Shown here: positions 44,576-56,739 of the stretch, one piece after another
Layout of the letters: every line of letters starts with the position of its first letter
Position numbering within the stretch: position 1 is the first letter of the stretch
NCBI RefSeq assembly: GCF_042242105.1
Contig: NC_092032.1
Coordinates: 7,607,415-7,671,414 of the forward strand
Source of the DNA: Pempheris klunzingeri
Lineage: Eukaryota > Chordata > Actinopteri > Acropomatiformes > Pempheridae
Length of the DNA stretch: 64,000 bases
Direction of reading: 5' to 3'
The notes under the pieces: model-generated
The model's database searches: none
What the model was told of the DNA's origin: nothing
Seen by the model: only the letters and a program-made list of their open reading frames with translations
Made by a program: the position numbers and the translations under genes

Positions 44576-47500
44576 ATGCGGTGTGGAATAGGACACCTGC
44601 CAGGTGGCTGCCAGAGGACGATGGGTCTGCACTGCATCTTGATCCTGTGCTTGTTCTCAGGCTGGGCGGTGGGATACAAGCAGGGCCAGAACGTGACTCT
44701 CTATGTCAACAAAGTGGGCCCTTATCATAACCCCCAGGAGACATATCACTACTACACCCTGCCTGTTTGCAGGCCGGAGAAGGTCAGTCTTTGTTCTGTT
44801 TCACTGTGTATTAATCGGCTGCTGTAATTCACAGAGGAGCTGGAGATCATTGTGCAATGTGAAATGTAGACACCAGTGTAAGGGAGTCTCACTTAAAAGG
44901 TGCCGAATCTCTGTCTGGCCGTGAAATTAAAAATTTTAAAGACTATTAAAAGAAGGATCTAATGAAATGGCTCTAGAATGGGATTTCTATCCTGCTTTCA
45001 TGTGTTTGCAGGATGCAGCACTGAGAGCATTGAAGAAACCCCAGCACACATTTTAAATGAACACAGACAGAAAAAATAACCGTTTTCAGGAAGAAAGATG
45101 GGTGGTATTTTGCTATAAAAATATGTTAAACAATATGATAAAACAATATACCCAGACACACCAGATAATAACATAGAAATGTATGTGACTTATGTATCCA
45201 CCTATTTGTCATTGACTAGTGAGTTTTGTCCTGGTGTTTAAGGTTTCATTCCTGACTCATTGCTTTGAGGCAAAGTTATTATTGGAAGTGTTGGTTTACT
45301 ATAGCTTACAATTACTTTATAGGATATGGTACCTCAACACAAAGCATGCTGTTTTGAAATCACATTCTCACAGAATTATGACCACCAAATGTTTGGTGCT
45401 GCTCTTTTACACTCATATTGTAACACTTTGTTCTCAGGTGCATCACAAGTCTCTGAGTCTGGGAGAAGTGTTGGATGGTGACAGGATGGCAGAGTCGTTA
45501 TATCACATCCAATTCAGAGAGAACGTGGAGAAAAAAACTCTTTGCCAGCTCACTCTCTCAGAGAAACAGGTATTTACTTACACAAGACCAGGATGGTCTG
45601 AACGTAATACTTTGTAAACGAACACACACCATGGGTTAAGTGTCAGTACTCTGAGCTCAAAGGTGATTAAAACTATTAATCATTCACTCAGTAGCTTGAT
45701 GTTAAACAGAAATTATTGTATTTATCGGTCACTGGATGGTTGATGTTGCAAGACCGGGACCATTTTATAGAACCTTTTCAAATCCTGCAAGCACTTTTGA
45801 TTATTATTGTGGTTTACCATTTCCTCAGCTAAATATAAGCATTGTTATGTAGTTTTTAAAAGCAATTTATAAGATGCTGACTTTTTTCTCCTGCTCAAAA
45901 ACACTAGATGATGGTTTTTTAAGTTGTGGTAGCTTTTCTTTCCTGACCTTTGGAAACAGCCTTATGTCAATAGTGGATCTCATGCAGTGGATTCGGGAGA
46001 AGAGGGCGATGTAGCAGAGCAAGTTCATCATAGACATTTCTTTGAATCAGGGCCAGGGAACGAAAACAAGGCTCACTGATGAATAAACATATTTTTAATT
46101 TTCTTTCCCCAGTTCGTTCAATTGAATTAACATTTAAAATACAAGCTGCGGTCCTTGAGACACATTGGATGTGATCGTGGTTATGTTTTGTGTATGTCAG
46201 GTGGAGCAGCTTCGTGAGGCCATCGAGGAGCTGTTCTACTTTGAATTTGTCCTGGATGACATCCCAATCTGGGGGTTTGTTGGATACATAGAGGAGAGCG
46301 GCTTCCTGCCGCACAGCCACAAGGTAAACCTATTGTGCCTCTGAGGGTTTTGTGGGACATGTGGAGCAGATTGGATTGTGTGAGGCAGATAAGAAGAAAC
46401 ACACAGACTGTGTACACAGACTCCCTGTAATTTTTCTTATCGCGTTTCCTCCTCATTTCCCGTTTTCTTTTCTTTCTTGTCTCTTTTGTTCTATTTGTCA
46501 CCCCCCCCGCCTGCCCCTTTCTCTCAGGTGGGTTTGTGGACTCACCTTGACTTCAACATCGAGTACAACGGCGACTCTGTGATCTTCGCCAATGTCTCGG
46601 TGAAAGACGTCAAACCAGTCCCCCTGGAGGAGGGGGCGGGTGCCGTGGTGGGCGGAGTCGGGGTGGGCGGAGGCAGTGTCACGGTCACCCACACTTACAG
46701 CGTGCGCTGGTTCGATTCCCCTCTGCCTCACTCCCGGAGAGCTGAGCGCCTCCGAGACTACTCGTTCTTCCCCAAAACACTGGAGATTCACTGGCTGTCC
46801 ATCATTAACTCACTGGTGCTGGTGGTGCTGCTGCTGGGCTTCGTCATCATCATCCTCATGCGGGTCCTTAAGAATGACTTTGCCAGGTGAGTCAGCAAAG
46901 GTGCTCAAGTGGTTCTTTGTAGACCAATGGATGTCTAAATGTTATGTTTCATGACTTACATATGAAAGGTTAAACTAAACAAAAGGCTGTAAAGTCTATT
47001 AAAGCATTTAGATATAAAGATAGTTATTAGACCATTTGCTGTCTCCAGTCTCTGAAATATGAGGATTTGCTCCTTTTCTCAGGTTCATATCATTGTAATT
47101 TGAATGGCTTTTGGCTTTTTACTGTTCGTCCACCATAACAAGCAATTTGAATACACCAGAGACCAGAGTCACCTTGGAGTCTGAGAAATTTTTAAGGCAT
47201 TTTTCAGATTTTTTTGGCAATTTATAGACGAAACAATTGAAAACATATTAAACACAGCGATAAATAATAGAAAATAGTCAGTAGTTGCAGCCCTACTTGT
47301 ACTGCCTGTTTATATTAGCTGTGCTTTGGTTTTCCTAACTTCCATTTGATGATGATATATATGATATAAGATTACATACAGTATTTTCTCTATTCCTAAA
47401 TACAGCAAATGAGAGACGTCTTTGTGTACAACTTGTGGAACCCCCCCCCCCCCGCGGTCTATCTACCTATTAGGTGCACAGTAACATCCAGGGTGAAAGC

Positions 47501-49490
47501 ATTTTGTTCCCTCGCCTGCAGGTACAATGTGGAGGAGGAGGGCGGCTGTGACGATCTGGACCAGGGAGACAACGGCTGGAAGATCATTCACACTGACGTC
47601 TTCAGGTTTCCCCCTTACAAAAGCCTGCTGTGTGCCATACTGGGAGTGGGGGCTCAGTTCCTTACCCTGGCCACAGGTGAGTGTCCGTGGACACACACGA
47701 GCACAGAGGTCTGTTAAATTCCAGAACAGTATCAGGGACTATCATTGTTCAGTTTGAAAACTGAGCAGACTTGTTTTCTGAGCAGCGCCGACCCTTAGCG
47801 ACAGCCTTTGTACTGAACAGCAGAGTGACATAACAACTTGAAACCTGATAATGGCGCATGCACACAGGTCAGTACAGACCTTAGATGCAGAAGTCTGATC
47901 ACCCTTGTATCTCCTCATTGCGAACAGCAATCATCGTCATGGCATTGCTGGGAATGTTCAACGTTCACCGCCACGGTGCCATCAACTCTGCAGCAATCGT
48001 CCTGTACGCTCTGACCAGCTGCGTGTCAGGTTATGTGTCATGCAGCTTCTACACACAGATCAACGGTCAGCGCTGGGTGTGGAACATCATCCTCACCTCG
48101 TCGCTCTTCTCCGGTGAGTCCGATGAGAAGGGATCACTTCACTCACCGTGCTTTATTGCTAGTCTCGGCCAGGACTCCCTTGTGAAAGATATTTTTAATC
48201 TCAATTAGACTTATCCCGGTTAAATATAGGTTAAAATGAAAAACAATAGACTTATCAGTATCTTCAGTTTATGGAAACTTAATTTGTTTGCAGTGGATTC
48301 AGTTAATCTCCCCTCTTTCTTTTTATACCTATTTATCTCCATCCATCCCTGCTCCATCCTTGTTTCCTCTTAATTTCCTCCTGATTCTTATCACAACTCT
48401 CACATTTTTAAAAACTGTGATTGCAAAATTAGATAATGAAGTTGGAAAAAGTATTTAGGGGTAAAACAACTTCCAGGTCCTGTTAAGTAATTAAGCAGCC
48501 TCACCTCATTATATTTTCATTATCAAGAGTATATAATGGGTCATTTTTAGCAGTACTCTGAAGCAATTCACGTCTTTTATTCACTCGCTCATTCATTCCC
48601 ACAGCTCCCCTGTTCCTGACGTGGAGTGTGGTGAACTCGATCCACTGGTGGAGCGGCTCCACTCAGGCTCTGCCGGCCACCACCGTGCTCCTCCTACTGG
48701 GTGCCTGGGTGCTGGTCGGCTTCCCGCTCACCGTCATTGGTGGCATTGTGGGAAAGAACCGCGCTGGCAACTTCCAGGCGCCGTGCCGCACTCGCAACAT
48801 CGCCCGGCAGATTCCCACACAGCCGTGGTACAAACACACAGCTGTACACATGGCCATCGGCGGCTTCCTGCCTTTCAGGTGAGCTGTCTTAAGATGTGGA
48901 GAGCATGCGCTTCAATCAAAGGGTGAATTTAATGGCATGGAGTCCTTCCTCTCATTAGTCATAAAGCAGTTTACAGTGAAAGTGATTCATTTCTGTCATC
49001 TTGACTGATAAATCAGCACTATTAATTATTATTCTAAGCATTTCTCCACCCCATTCTGCACAGTCATTCCTCCTCTCTGTCATTTTCCTCCCTCAGTGCC
49101 ATCTCTGTGGAGCTGTACTACATCTTTGCCACAGTTTGGGGCAGAGAGCACTACACCCTCTATGGCATCCTGCTGTGCGTCTTCGCCATCCTCCTCTCAG
49201 TGGGCGCCTGCATCTCTGTGGCGCTCACCTACTTCCTGCTGTCCGGTGAGGACTACCGGTGGTGGTGGCGGAGCGTGCTTAGCACCGGTTCCACCGGCCT
49301 CTTTATATTCGTCTACTCTGTTTTCTACTACCGGAACCGGTCCTCTATGAGTGGCCTGGTGCAGAGCACCGAGTTCTTCGGCTACTCTCTGCTCACAGCG
49401 ATGGTCTTCTCGCTGATGCTGGGCAGTGTGTCGTTCTGGGCCTCACTGGCATTTATTCGCTACATCTACCGTAGCCTCAAGATGGACTAG
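44576..49490 (+). CDS. tm9sf1: Transmembrane 9 superfamily member 1
   Basis: Eight coding exons: 44576-44782, 45438-45569, 46201-46323, 46528-46886, 47522-47676, 47928-48113, 48605-48878, 49097-49490. They give 609 aa against 606 in human. The N-terminal signal peptide (hydrophobic core [14 protein letters not shown]) is followed by the lumenal domain with [36 protein letters not shown] and [10 protein letters not shown]. The first TM is [20 protein letters not shown], and the C-half has eight more TM segments, including [16 protein letters not shown] and [10 protein letters not shown]. The tail ends RSLKMD, a COPI-type Golgi retention signal of TM9SF proteins. The family acts in the endosome-Golgi system, and TM9SF1 is linked to autophagy. 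A Gly/Val-rich insert ([15 protein letters not shown]) in exon 4 replaces the human DGLRPDEFLG region. A second in-frame ATG at 44621 is an equally plausible start, placed closer to the signal core. Confidence 0.96.
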
Positions 49491-50190
49491 ACATGAAATG
49501 TGCACACAGCTATAAACAAACATTTCCTCATAGCACATGTGGACAATCCCCATTCTCCTCTCTTGATCTTTCAGTCATACACACACACACACACGCACAC
49601 CTCCTATGGGGTTCATGGGGGGAGAAACAGGGGCCTTTACCTTGATTTGACAGAAGGTATTGATTGAACTGGAGCAGTCAGTCAGAATAAGGGATGGATG
49701 GACAGACAGATGAAGTGTGTCCTGTATGAAAGTGGGTAGGTCAGTACAAAGGGATGATTGTGATCCATCAGTGAATGGCTAAAATGTATGAGATATGAGA
49801 GCATGCATGGATTTAATCATCGTATGATGCACTGTGGCATCATCTGCTCTGGCTCCTACTTCATGGCCGACCACGGCGTGGCAGGATTTACACATTCTGG
49901 TTACCCAATGAGACAAACAGCTTTTTAGTTTTGATTAATCACACAGCAGTGCAACTGATAATACTTGAAGTTATTTTCCCCCATACACACGTGGCAGCGG
50001 ATTCAAATATACTAGAAAACCTATATTTTCCACTGGCCCTGTCAAGCTCCACCCAGTGGATAAGAGGAATGATGCCTTGTAGATTGGAGAACAGTTGTGA
50101 AATGTTGGTGATGGGAGCAATATTGTGTTCTATGGTCACCATTGACGGATTTTGGTTGTTGTAAATATAGTCTTTTCAATAAAATGCTTT
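49491..50190 (+). other. tm9sf1: tm9sf1 3' UTR with poly(A) signal at 50178-50183
   Basis: Contains a short CA repeat near 49577. AATAAA at 50178-50183 (TTTTCAATAAAATGC) is the first good poly(A) signal after the stop codon, giving a 3' UTR of about 0.7 kb. The convergent nanog 3' UTR approaches from the other side. Confidence 0.6.
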
Positions 50191-50347
50191 TTAATACAAT
50201 AATACCAGCAGACAGCTCTGGTCTTATTTTTCCTTTGATTCTTTTAAAAAGGGGGAGATCTACTATACAACTTCCTTTATAACCAACTGCCAGCACAGCT
50301 TCAACTAGTAACCACACGCAGTATTTCCATCGTTAGCCTTGGGTGCA

Positions 50348-50353
50348 TTTATT
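50348..50353 (-). terminator. nanog: Poly(A) signal candidate of nanog
   Basis: TTTATT on plus (AATAAA on minus), about 555 bases after the nanog stop codon. It would bring the nanog 3' end to within about 150 bases of the tm9sf1 3' end. Inferred. Confidence 0.35.
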
Positions 50354-50907
50354 TGGTGACAAACTGCCCACTTGGTATTGATGGCTTGAACACAAAGATT
50401 CATTTACTTTTAGCCTTAACATTTACTTTACTAGCAAGGCCACTACAAGCGTTTACTCAGAGAAAAGTGAAAACTTACTAGGTTACCGAATTACCGTGCT
50501 CTTAGAAAAAGACCAAGTGAAACAAAGACGACATTTCAAGTTGCCAAATAGAACCTGTATTTACAGAAAAAAATGCATTGAAATATGTGCAGAGATCGGT
50601 CTCATTGCTTTGCCTTAAAACAGTTCCAAAAAACAATGTAATCCAAAGAATGCATCCAACTTGGACACATTCAGCATCACCAAGCGCAAAGAACCAACAT
50701 ACATTAAATAGTTGCATATAAAAATAAAAATTCAAGATAAAAAAGTGAAATACTTTTGAACAGAAGTATGAACAAGGTATATGTACACCCAGCCTGAGAA
50801 AAAGCACCCCCATTACTCACAAACTACAGTCAGGAAACTTGAATAGAGGAATATTAACATGGCTGTTAAGCAACATTTACATACAAGCTCATCAGCCCAA
50901 ACATCAA

Positions 50908-53116
50908 CTACTGGCTGCTGTTCTGTACTATGGCTGTGTTTGCGGAGCTGCGGCCGTTCACAGCCTCCCCATCTTGGCTCTCAAAGCTTGCGTCGTGTCC
51001 AGTGTTTGCAGAGGCAACGCTGGTGGAGTTGAATGCACTGGGGTTGTAATCGTAATGGCCGACGCCTTGGGGCATGGACCAGCCAGCCGCCTGGGGCCTG
51101 GTGGGCATTGCAGTCTGAGGTGTTACTGAAGACCAGGAGGGGTAGCCAGCAGATCCAGCAGCAGAGCCCATAGCAGCCAGATAGAAGGCCACGTTCTGCG
51201 GAGTGGCTTTCTTAAACGCTGCCTCCATCATGTGCTGGTTGTAATGCCCCTTGAGCTGAGGCCGGACTTCTCCCTGATACTGAGAGACAGACAAGTGGTG
51301 GTTCAAATTAGTACCCAATGTAGCAAACACTCTTCTATATCACAGCATTGCTTGACTGTTTCGTCCCACCTTTAAGGCCAAAACCAGACTGTGGTTAGGC
51401 CTCCATTATGGACGTCTTTGTTCTATGTCCAAGCCACCGTCTCTCTGTTATAACTGAACAGGAAACCTGGGCAGGACATTGGTCTGATACTGTTGAGCTC
51501 TTCATACGAAGGAAAATGCATTCTTCAGAATCCAGAGACAAATTGTGTCCTCTACTGCAAATAATAAGAATTACTTACAGGTGGGATGTGTGAGGGAAGG
51601 TTAGTGAAAATGGCTCCTCGACTCGGACTGTCTTTGTTGGTGGTGTAGCGCTCAGACACCCAACTGGTGTCCTTCTGGTGCCTCCTTAGCTTCATCCTTC
51701 TGTTCTGAAACCACGTCTTAACCTTCAAGCAAGACGAAAAGAGATCCATCAGAAAGTGTGCAGGGAATTTTGCCGTGCTTGTGATCCAACGGTCTTAAAT
51801 CCCTCACCTGTTTGTAGGTCAGCCCCGTCAGTTCGGCCAGGTTCTTCATTTCGGCGGGGGTGAGGTACCTCTGAACACTGAAGCGCTGAACAAGAGCATT
51901 CATCTGACTCTCTGAGAAAGCGGCCCGGACCTTTCCTTTGGGGTTATTTTCAGCAGCAGTGCTTGGCTTCTTTGGGGCAGTTAAGGGCACATGTAGTGAG
52001 GTAATGTTGCTGACGCCCTCGTTCCTCATGACCGGAAAGGTCTGCTGCTGCTGCTGCTCCTTCACGAGAGTGCTGGAAACATCCTCCCTGGTGTCAGGGC
52101 TCCTGTTGGTTCCCTCATCGTCAAGATCTTTCGTCGCCCAGTTAGTGGGGTCTGTGTGGGGGAGACTCCCTTCTCTGCTGCTACCAGAGCTCCATGAATC
52201 TAGGCGAGGGGGGACAAATAGTTACAGGGTGAGCAAGAGTCTACAGGGTGAACATGGAATCATTTGTTAAGTCATGACTTTGGGCAGACTGGGATCTGTC
52301 CAATGGCCACTACAATGAATTCAGTGTTATGCAACAGAAGAAACCCTCCAAAAATTGAACCTGGGTGACTCATTCTTCACATTAATATAAATTCAGCCCA
52401 TAAAACACGTTTCCCACGATATTCTCAAATTTTGTCGCGAGATGTCGCCACCGAGCTCCAGCAACGGCACGCAGTAACAGTAGTGGCGGGACATTTGGGG
52501 AAACCCCTTTAAAACCAACATGGAACTTAATCCAACTTTGTGGCCAATTCTGGAGCAGGAAATTATCGCTTTTAGCAGCCGAGGAGGAGATGTAAGGATT
52601 TACTCTGTAGTGTTAAGTTATAGTTGTTGTAGCAGGTTTCCACTGGACCTTCAGCGGACTTTCTCTGCCAACATTAGCTTCTTTAGGAAAATGCTAGCTT
52701 TGTGGGAGCTACCTACCTGGTGAGGTGTGCGCCTCCGAGTCACTGGTTGAGTCGCTCCCGGCCCGCCTGGCCTCGTGTGTCCGTGCATCGTAGGCCGCCC
52801 GGTGAGGTCCGCCCAGGAGCAGGTGGCCTGCCTGGGTGTCACCGAGGTAGACGACCCCGGAGCCCTGGTAGTGGCAGTGGCCGTTCCCGCCATGCTGCTC
52901 CGGGCTGCGAGGCGGAGACTCCTCCTGGGTCCGGGCGGTGGTGGCATAGTAGGCCTGTGTCACCCCGGTGTTGTAGCTGCTCAAATCCCCCGCCTCTCCC
53001 CAGCTGGCGAGGCCCCCGTGGCTCTGCTCGGGCCCGGGCTGGTACACGAGGCCGTAGGCGTAGGCATGGTAAGAGGGGTTGTAGTTGTAACTTAGCTGCG
53101 TCTTCCAGTCCGCCAT
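50908..53116 (-). CDS. nanog: Homeobox transcription factor Nanog
   Basis: Four exons on minus: 53116-52717, 52199-51808, 51722-51579, 51279-50908. Phases close to 435 aa. The N-terminus MADWKTQLSYNYNPSYHAYAYG closely resembles fish Nanog (medaka starts MAEWK..YNYNPSYHAYAYG). The homeodomain, about residues 222-281, runs KVRAAFSESQMN...RYLTPAEMKNL...LTYKQVKTWFQNRRMKLRRHQ; recognition helix residues W48, F49, N51 and R53 are present, and the KQ|VKTWFQN junction falls at an exon border. Residues before the domain are Ser/Thr-rich with a short Gln run (EQQQQQTF); the C-terminal part is rich in Gly, Ser, Ala and Asn with Trp and Tyr scattered, lacking the mammalian Trp repeat. In fish, Nanog is maternal and acts with Pou5f3 and SoxB1 in zygotic genome activation and yolk/extraembryonic development. 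Nuclear. Plus-strand frames opposite exon 1 are shadows from its high GC content. Confidence 0.95.
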
Positions 53117-53934
53117 TTCTCTTGCTCGTCTATGTGTGTCGATAAAACTGTAAAAACACCAAACAAAGTAGTAAAGAGGCAAATAAAAGCAAGGGCCTCT
53201 TTGACAAGGCCTTAAAACAACGGGGGCTAATTATCGTTCAAAAGATGCGGCAGCCTCCCACCGGCTGTTTATATGTGTGTGTGTGGGTGTGGACAGGGGT
53301 GTAGCTGTGGGGGGTTGATTTGAGCCAATCTCTTTGGTTCACGCCAGTAAGGTCATTTCATTGGCCACCCAGGTTAATTCTTTGCTTTTAAATTTTATTT
53401 GTAAGGTTTGAAGACAAATACAAATATATTTGAATAAGCCCATTTCTTAATGCTAACACCCCTCTACACATGTTAAAACTGTTCAAATTATACTTGGATG
53501 CACTGAGTATCTAGAATCACTTTACTCTTTGTTTTAGTTGGTGATGCCGCAGCAGCCCAGATCACATATATAATTTCATGCAGTGTTGGACATGAGTCTC
53601 ACAATCGCTGGGTGCCAATTGTTTTGAGATAATTTCATTAAATGTGTTTGACAGTACTAATTTGCAAGCACAATATCAGCTTGCATGAGATAATCCTGAG
53701 GCCCTGTGTTGAACAGCAGATACTGTAATGCACTGGATTAATTCACTAAATTAATTTGTGTTTAATCAAATGATCACATATGCAGCACACCTTGAGCTAT
53801 GTAATATTCCATCATAGGAATACAGTATATAATTCAAGAGGTGATGTCAGAAGTCAGTGAAAGAATCAGGAAGTCAAACTCCAAGTAGTTGTATCTGGTG
53901 ATGGCAGGGGTACTTAAGGCAGTTAACCAGATTT

Positions 53935-54052
53935 GTTCTAAATGACACTGACACAGATAAAATGTTGATGTTGTTGATTGAGAGGAGTATGAATGAGTCT
54001 GAGCTCCATGTATCTCTATTGCGCAGACACACAGTGCAGCGCTCCCTCTCCC
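53935..54052 (+). pseudogene. Stray copy of ipo4 intron 4 / exon 5 start
   Basis: Matches 57628-57710 inside ipo4, same orientation: GTTCTAAATGACACTGACAC..ATAAAATGTT, then CCATGTATCTCTATTG.GCAGACACACAGTGCAGC.CTC.CTCTCCC. It includes the intron's 3' end, the acceptor CAG and the first 26 bases of exon 5. The copy carries about 35 extra bases in the intron part. After CTCTCCC the sequence diverges (TATTTTAAACC), so it cannot encode the exon. Confidence 0.9.
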
Positions 54053-55514
54053 TATTTTAAACCTTGGGCATCAGTCTGTTGAGCCCCCGAATGGCATGGT
54101 TAATTATGTCTTATATTATCTGGGTATCAAGAATGAATAGTTCATGAACCACCAATACTTCTTAGTCAGCATTATTGTAGATGATGGGTAACCCTAATAT
54201 AAATCTAAGCCAAGCCAGTGGACACACTAAGAGGTATTTGGACAGAACACTTTTTCTCAGGAGTTGAGCAAAAGTCAGAATACTTTGTTTGACACCCCCC
54301 CTCCACCACCACAATCCTGTACACTGGGTTTGACATGATGACGCAAACAGGGTCTCCCTCCATTTGCAATCCTTTTCACAAAGATGAATCAGATTAGCCT
54401 GAGCGTTACCCTCCCAGTTGTTGTTTTGTTCGCCCTCCTGGTCTGCACTGACGTGGTAATGAGTCAGTTAGTGATGAATTGATGTGAGCACAGTGAGCTT
54501 AATGTGCACATTTGCATTTCTACTGATCTCTGCCTGGACAGGGTGTGTTTGTCTGATCCTGTATGAGCCCAGACATGCAGGAGGGGGTCGATGGCGTAGG
54601 TGTGTATAGGGGGAGAGTGCACGAGTGTGTATGAGTGCATATACATTGGTGTAGAGAGGACTACAGCTTAGCCTTTGATCACTGGGAATACTGGATTTTG
54701 ATTTTTAAGTGTGTTTGTAAGGCACCAGTACTGTAAAAAAAAACATTGTCATTTTAATCATTTATGGATCGTTTGCATTTCTCTCGTTTTGCTACTATAT
54801 TACAACATGTATTCCCCTTCTATAATAAACCTCTGCCAGTAAATACTGATTATGCAATAGGGGTTAGGATCTACAAAACTAATGCTGAATTAGACCTCTC
54901 TCTGTCCTCAGATGACAGTTCACACAATAACCTCTTCAGTGTTTCTTTTCTCATACTGTGCAGTGATTAGTCACTGGTTGTGTTTTCAGTAATGGCTTCT
55001 TTGGGCGTGAAGAACAAGACCATCAGTCTCTCTTTTGTTCTCTGAAAACAAAGCAAATGATCTCTCATGTAGCTGCCTTCTCCAGCACACAGTCCTTCAC
55101 CTAAGTAAAAGTAGTAGTACCACAATGGAAAAGTACTTGATTATGACTAGAGGTACTACATTAAATTGCCATTACTGATTTGAGCAAATAAAATAAATAA
55201 AACCACCACTTTATAACCTACAGTTCAACATCATCCCAAACTACATGCCCCAAAATGATTGTATAGCTGGATTAACACCTCTCTAAAACAGTTTCAATTA
55301 ATCCTAAAAAATATCATAGGGCTGCTGTATTGGACTGCATTAGTCTAAGAATGGTGTATATGAAATTGCAACTGAGTATATGCTTTGTATCTGGTAATGT
55401 AGCTGTCAAAAGATGTAGTGGAATGAAAAGTTCAACATTTCCCTCTTAAATGTAATAGATAACAAGTATAAAGTAGTGTACAAGTACCTCAAAGTTGCCC
55501 CAAGTTCACTAAAT

Positions 55515-55760
55515 ATCAGTGATGGAATGTAACTACCTGCAAGTACATTTACTCAAGTACTTGTAGTACTCAAATTTCGGGCAGTTGTCCTTTGAGTCTT
55601 TTCTTTTCATGACACTTTGTACCTTTAATCCACTGCATGTTAGAGGGAAAACTTTTCACAACCTTTATCTGAGAGTTAGTGACTTCACAAATTCAGACTT
55701 TTGCATGCAAAACATACTTAGAGCTTATAAAATATGCTTTTTATGAAAAAAAAACACACA
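55515..55760. repeat. Interspersed repeat 'tttactcaagtactt' copy 3
   Basis: ATGGAATGTAACTACCTGCAAGTACATTTACTCAAGTACTTGTAGTACTC.. is a typical teleost dispersed repeat, related to 29671-29860 and 37600-37790. No coding content. Confidence 0.55.
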
Positions 55761-56739
55761 GCAGTTTATACAAGTAGAGCTGAAACAATTAGTGAATTCA
55801 CAGAAGATTCGTTTGCAACTATTTTGAGTCATTTTTCACACAAAAGCATTTCATGGTCTCATCTCCATAAATGTGAAGATTTTCTTGCTTTTCTTTTAAC
55901 TGTTTTATAGTTTTTATTATTAGTGATTTTTTTTTTTGTTTTACTAATTTTGAGGTTTGGACTGTTGTTTGTACCAAACAAGCATCAGGAAGGTGTTTTG
56001 CTATTTTCAAACTAAACAATCAATTGAATAACAGAGAAGATAATCAGCAGATAAATCCATCATGACAATAATATCAATTGCATCAATCAAATGCAAGAGT
56101 AACAGTCTGCTTTTACATTCATGCATGAGGAATAATTATCTGATGATACAGCACAAGGGCACAAGAGTACTTTTAATATGCTGAGTACATTTTCCTGTTT
56201 ATACTTACATACATTTACTTCACTAACAATTTAAAGGCTAGACTGAGTATTTGTATTGTGTGGTATTAGTACTTTTACCTACAAGAAGGACTTGAATATT
56301 ACAACATACTTAGTGACAGGACAGTTGCACCATGCCCTCCTGTCCAGCTGGGGGCGCTGCCTGTTTCCATCAGACAGAAAACACGGACTGTCCCTTTAAC
56401 TCCGCTCACATGGAACTCCTGGCCGGTTCTGCCCCGCGTGCTGCCGGTTGAAGCCCTAACTGAGCAGACCGAGCTCGAGGCTCGAATCTGTCAGACTCTC
56501 GTGTTCGGCTTGACAACGTTATCCGGCTCCGACTCATTTTAAAGTTAATTTTCACGGCAGCCAGCGATTAATCCCGCCACGGAGGCTTTGTTTACATGTG
56601 TGACAGGTGTAGCTCACTTGGACTCTGTAGGTGACCACGCCGCGAGAGGACAACTCGTCTGTCTCCTCAGATTTAGCATTAATATAAACGTTAACGGTCA
56701 TAAGAAATTAGCTTGAGCTGATCGCTCTCTGCTGTCGAG

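Larger units (their letters stand above)
53117..56739. other. nanog / ipo4 divergent intergenic region
   Basis: About 3.6 kb between divergent starts. It holds the nanog promoter (an inverted CCAAT box, ATTGG near 53360, and a TG-rich run near 53271), a stray copy of ipo4 exon 5 (53935-54052), a dispersed repeat at 55515-55760, and a CpG-richer ipo4 promoter at about 56380-56700. I looked for an exact Oct-Sox composite motif near nanog and did not see one. Confidence 0.5.

Noticed and set aside
52702-53145. Plus-strand GC-rich frames opposite nanog exon 1
   Set aside because: Explained by codon composition of the nanog exon; no homology recognised.
53117-53420. Oct-Sox composite element in the nanog promoter
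   Set aside because: I looked on both strands for an octamer next to a Sox motif and found only weak partial matches (such as TTCTTTGCTTTTA), not enough to report.
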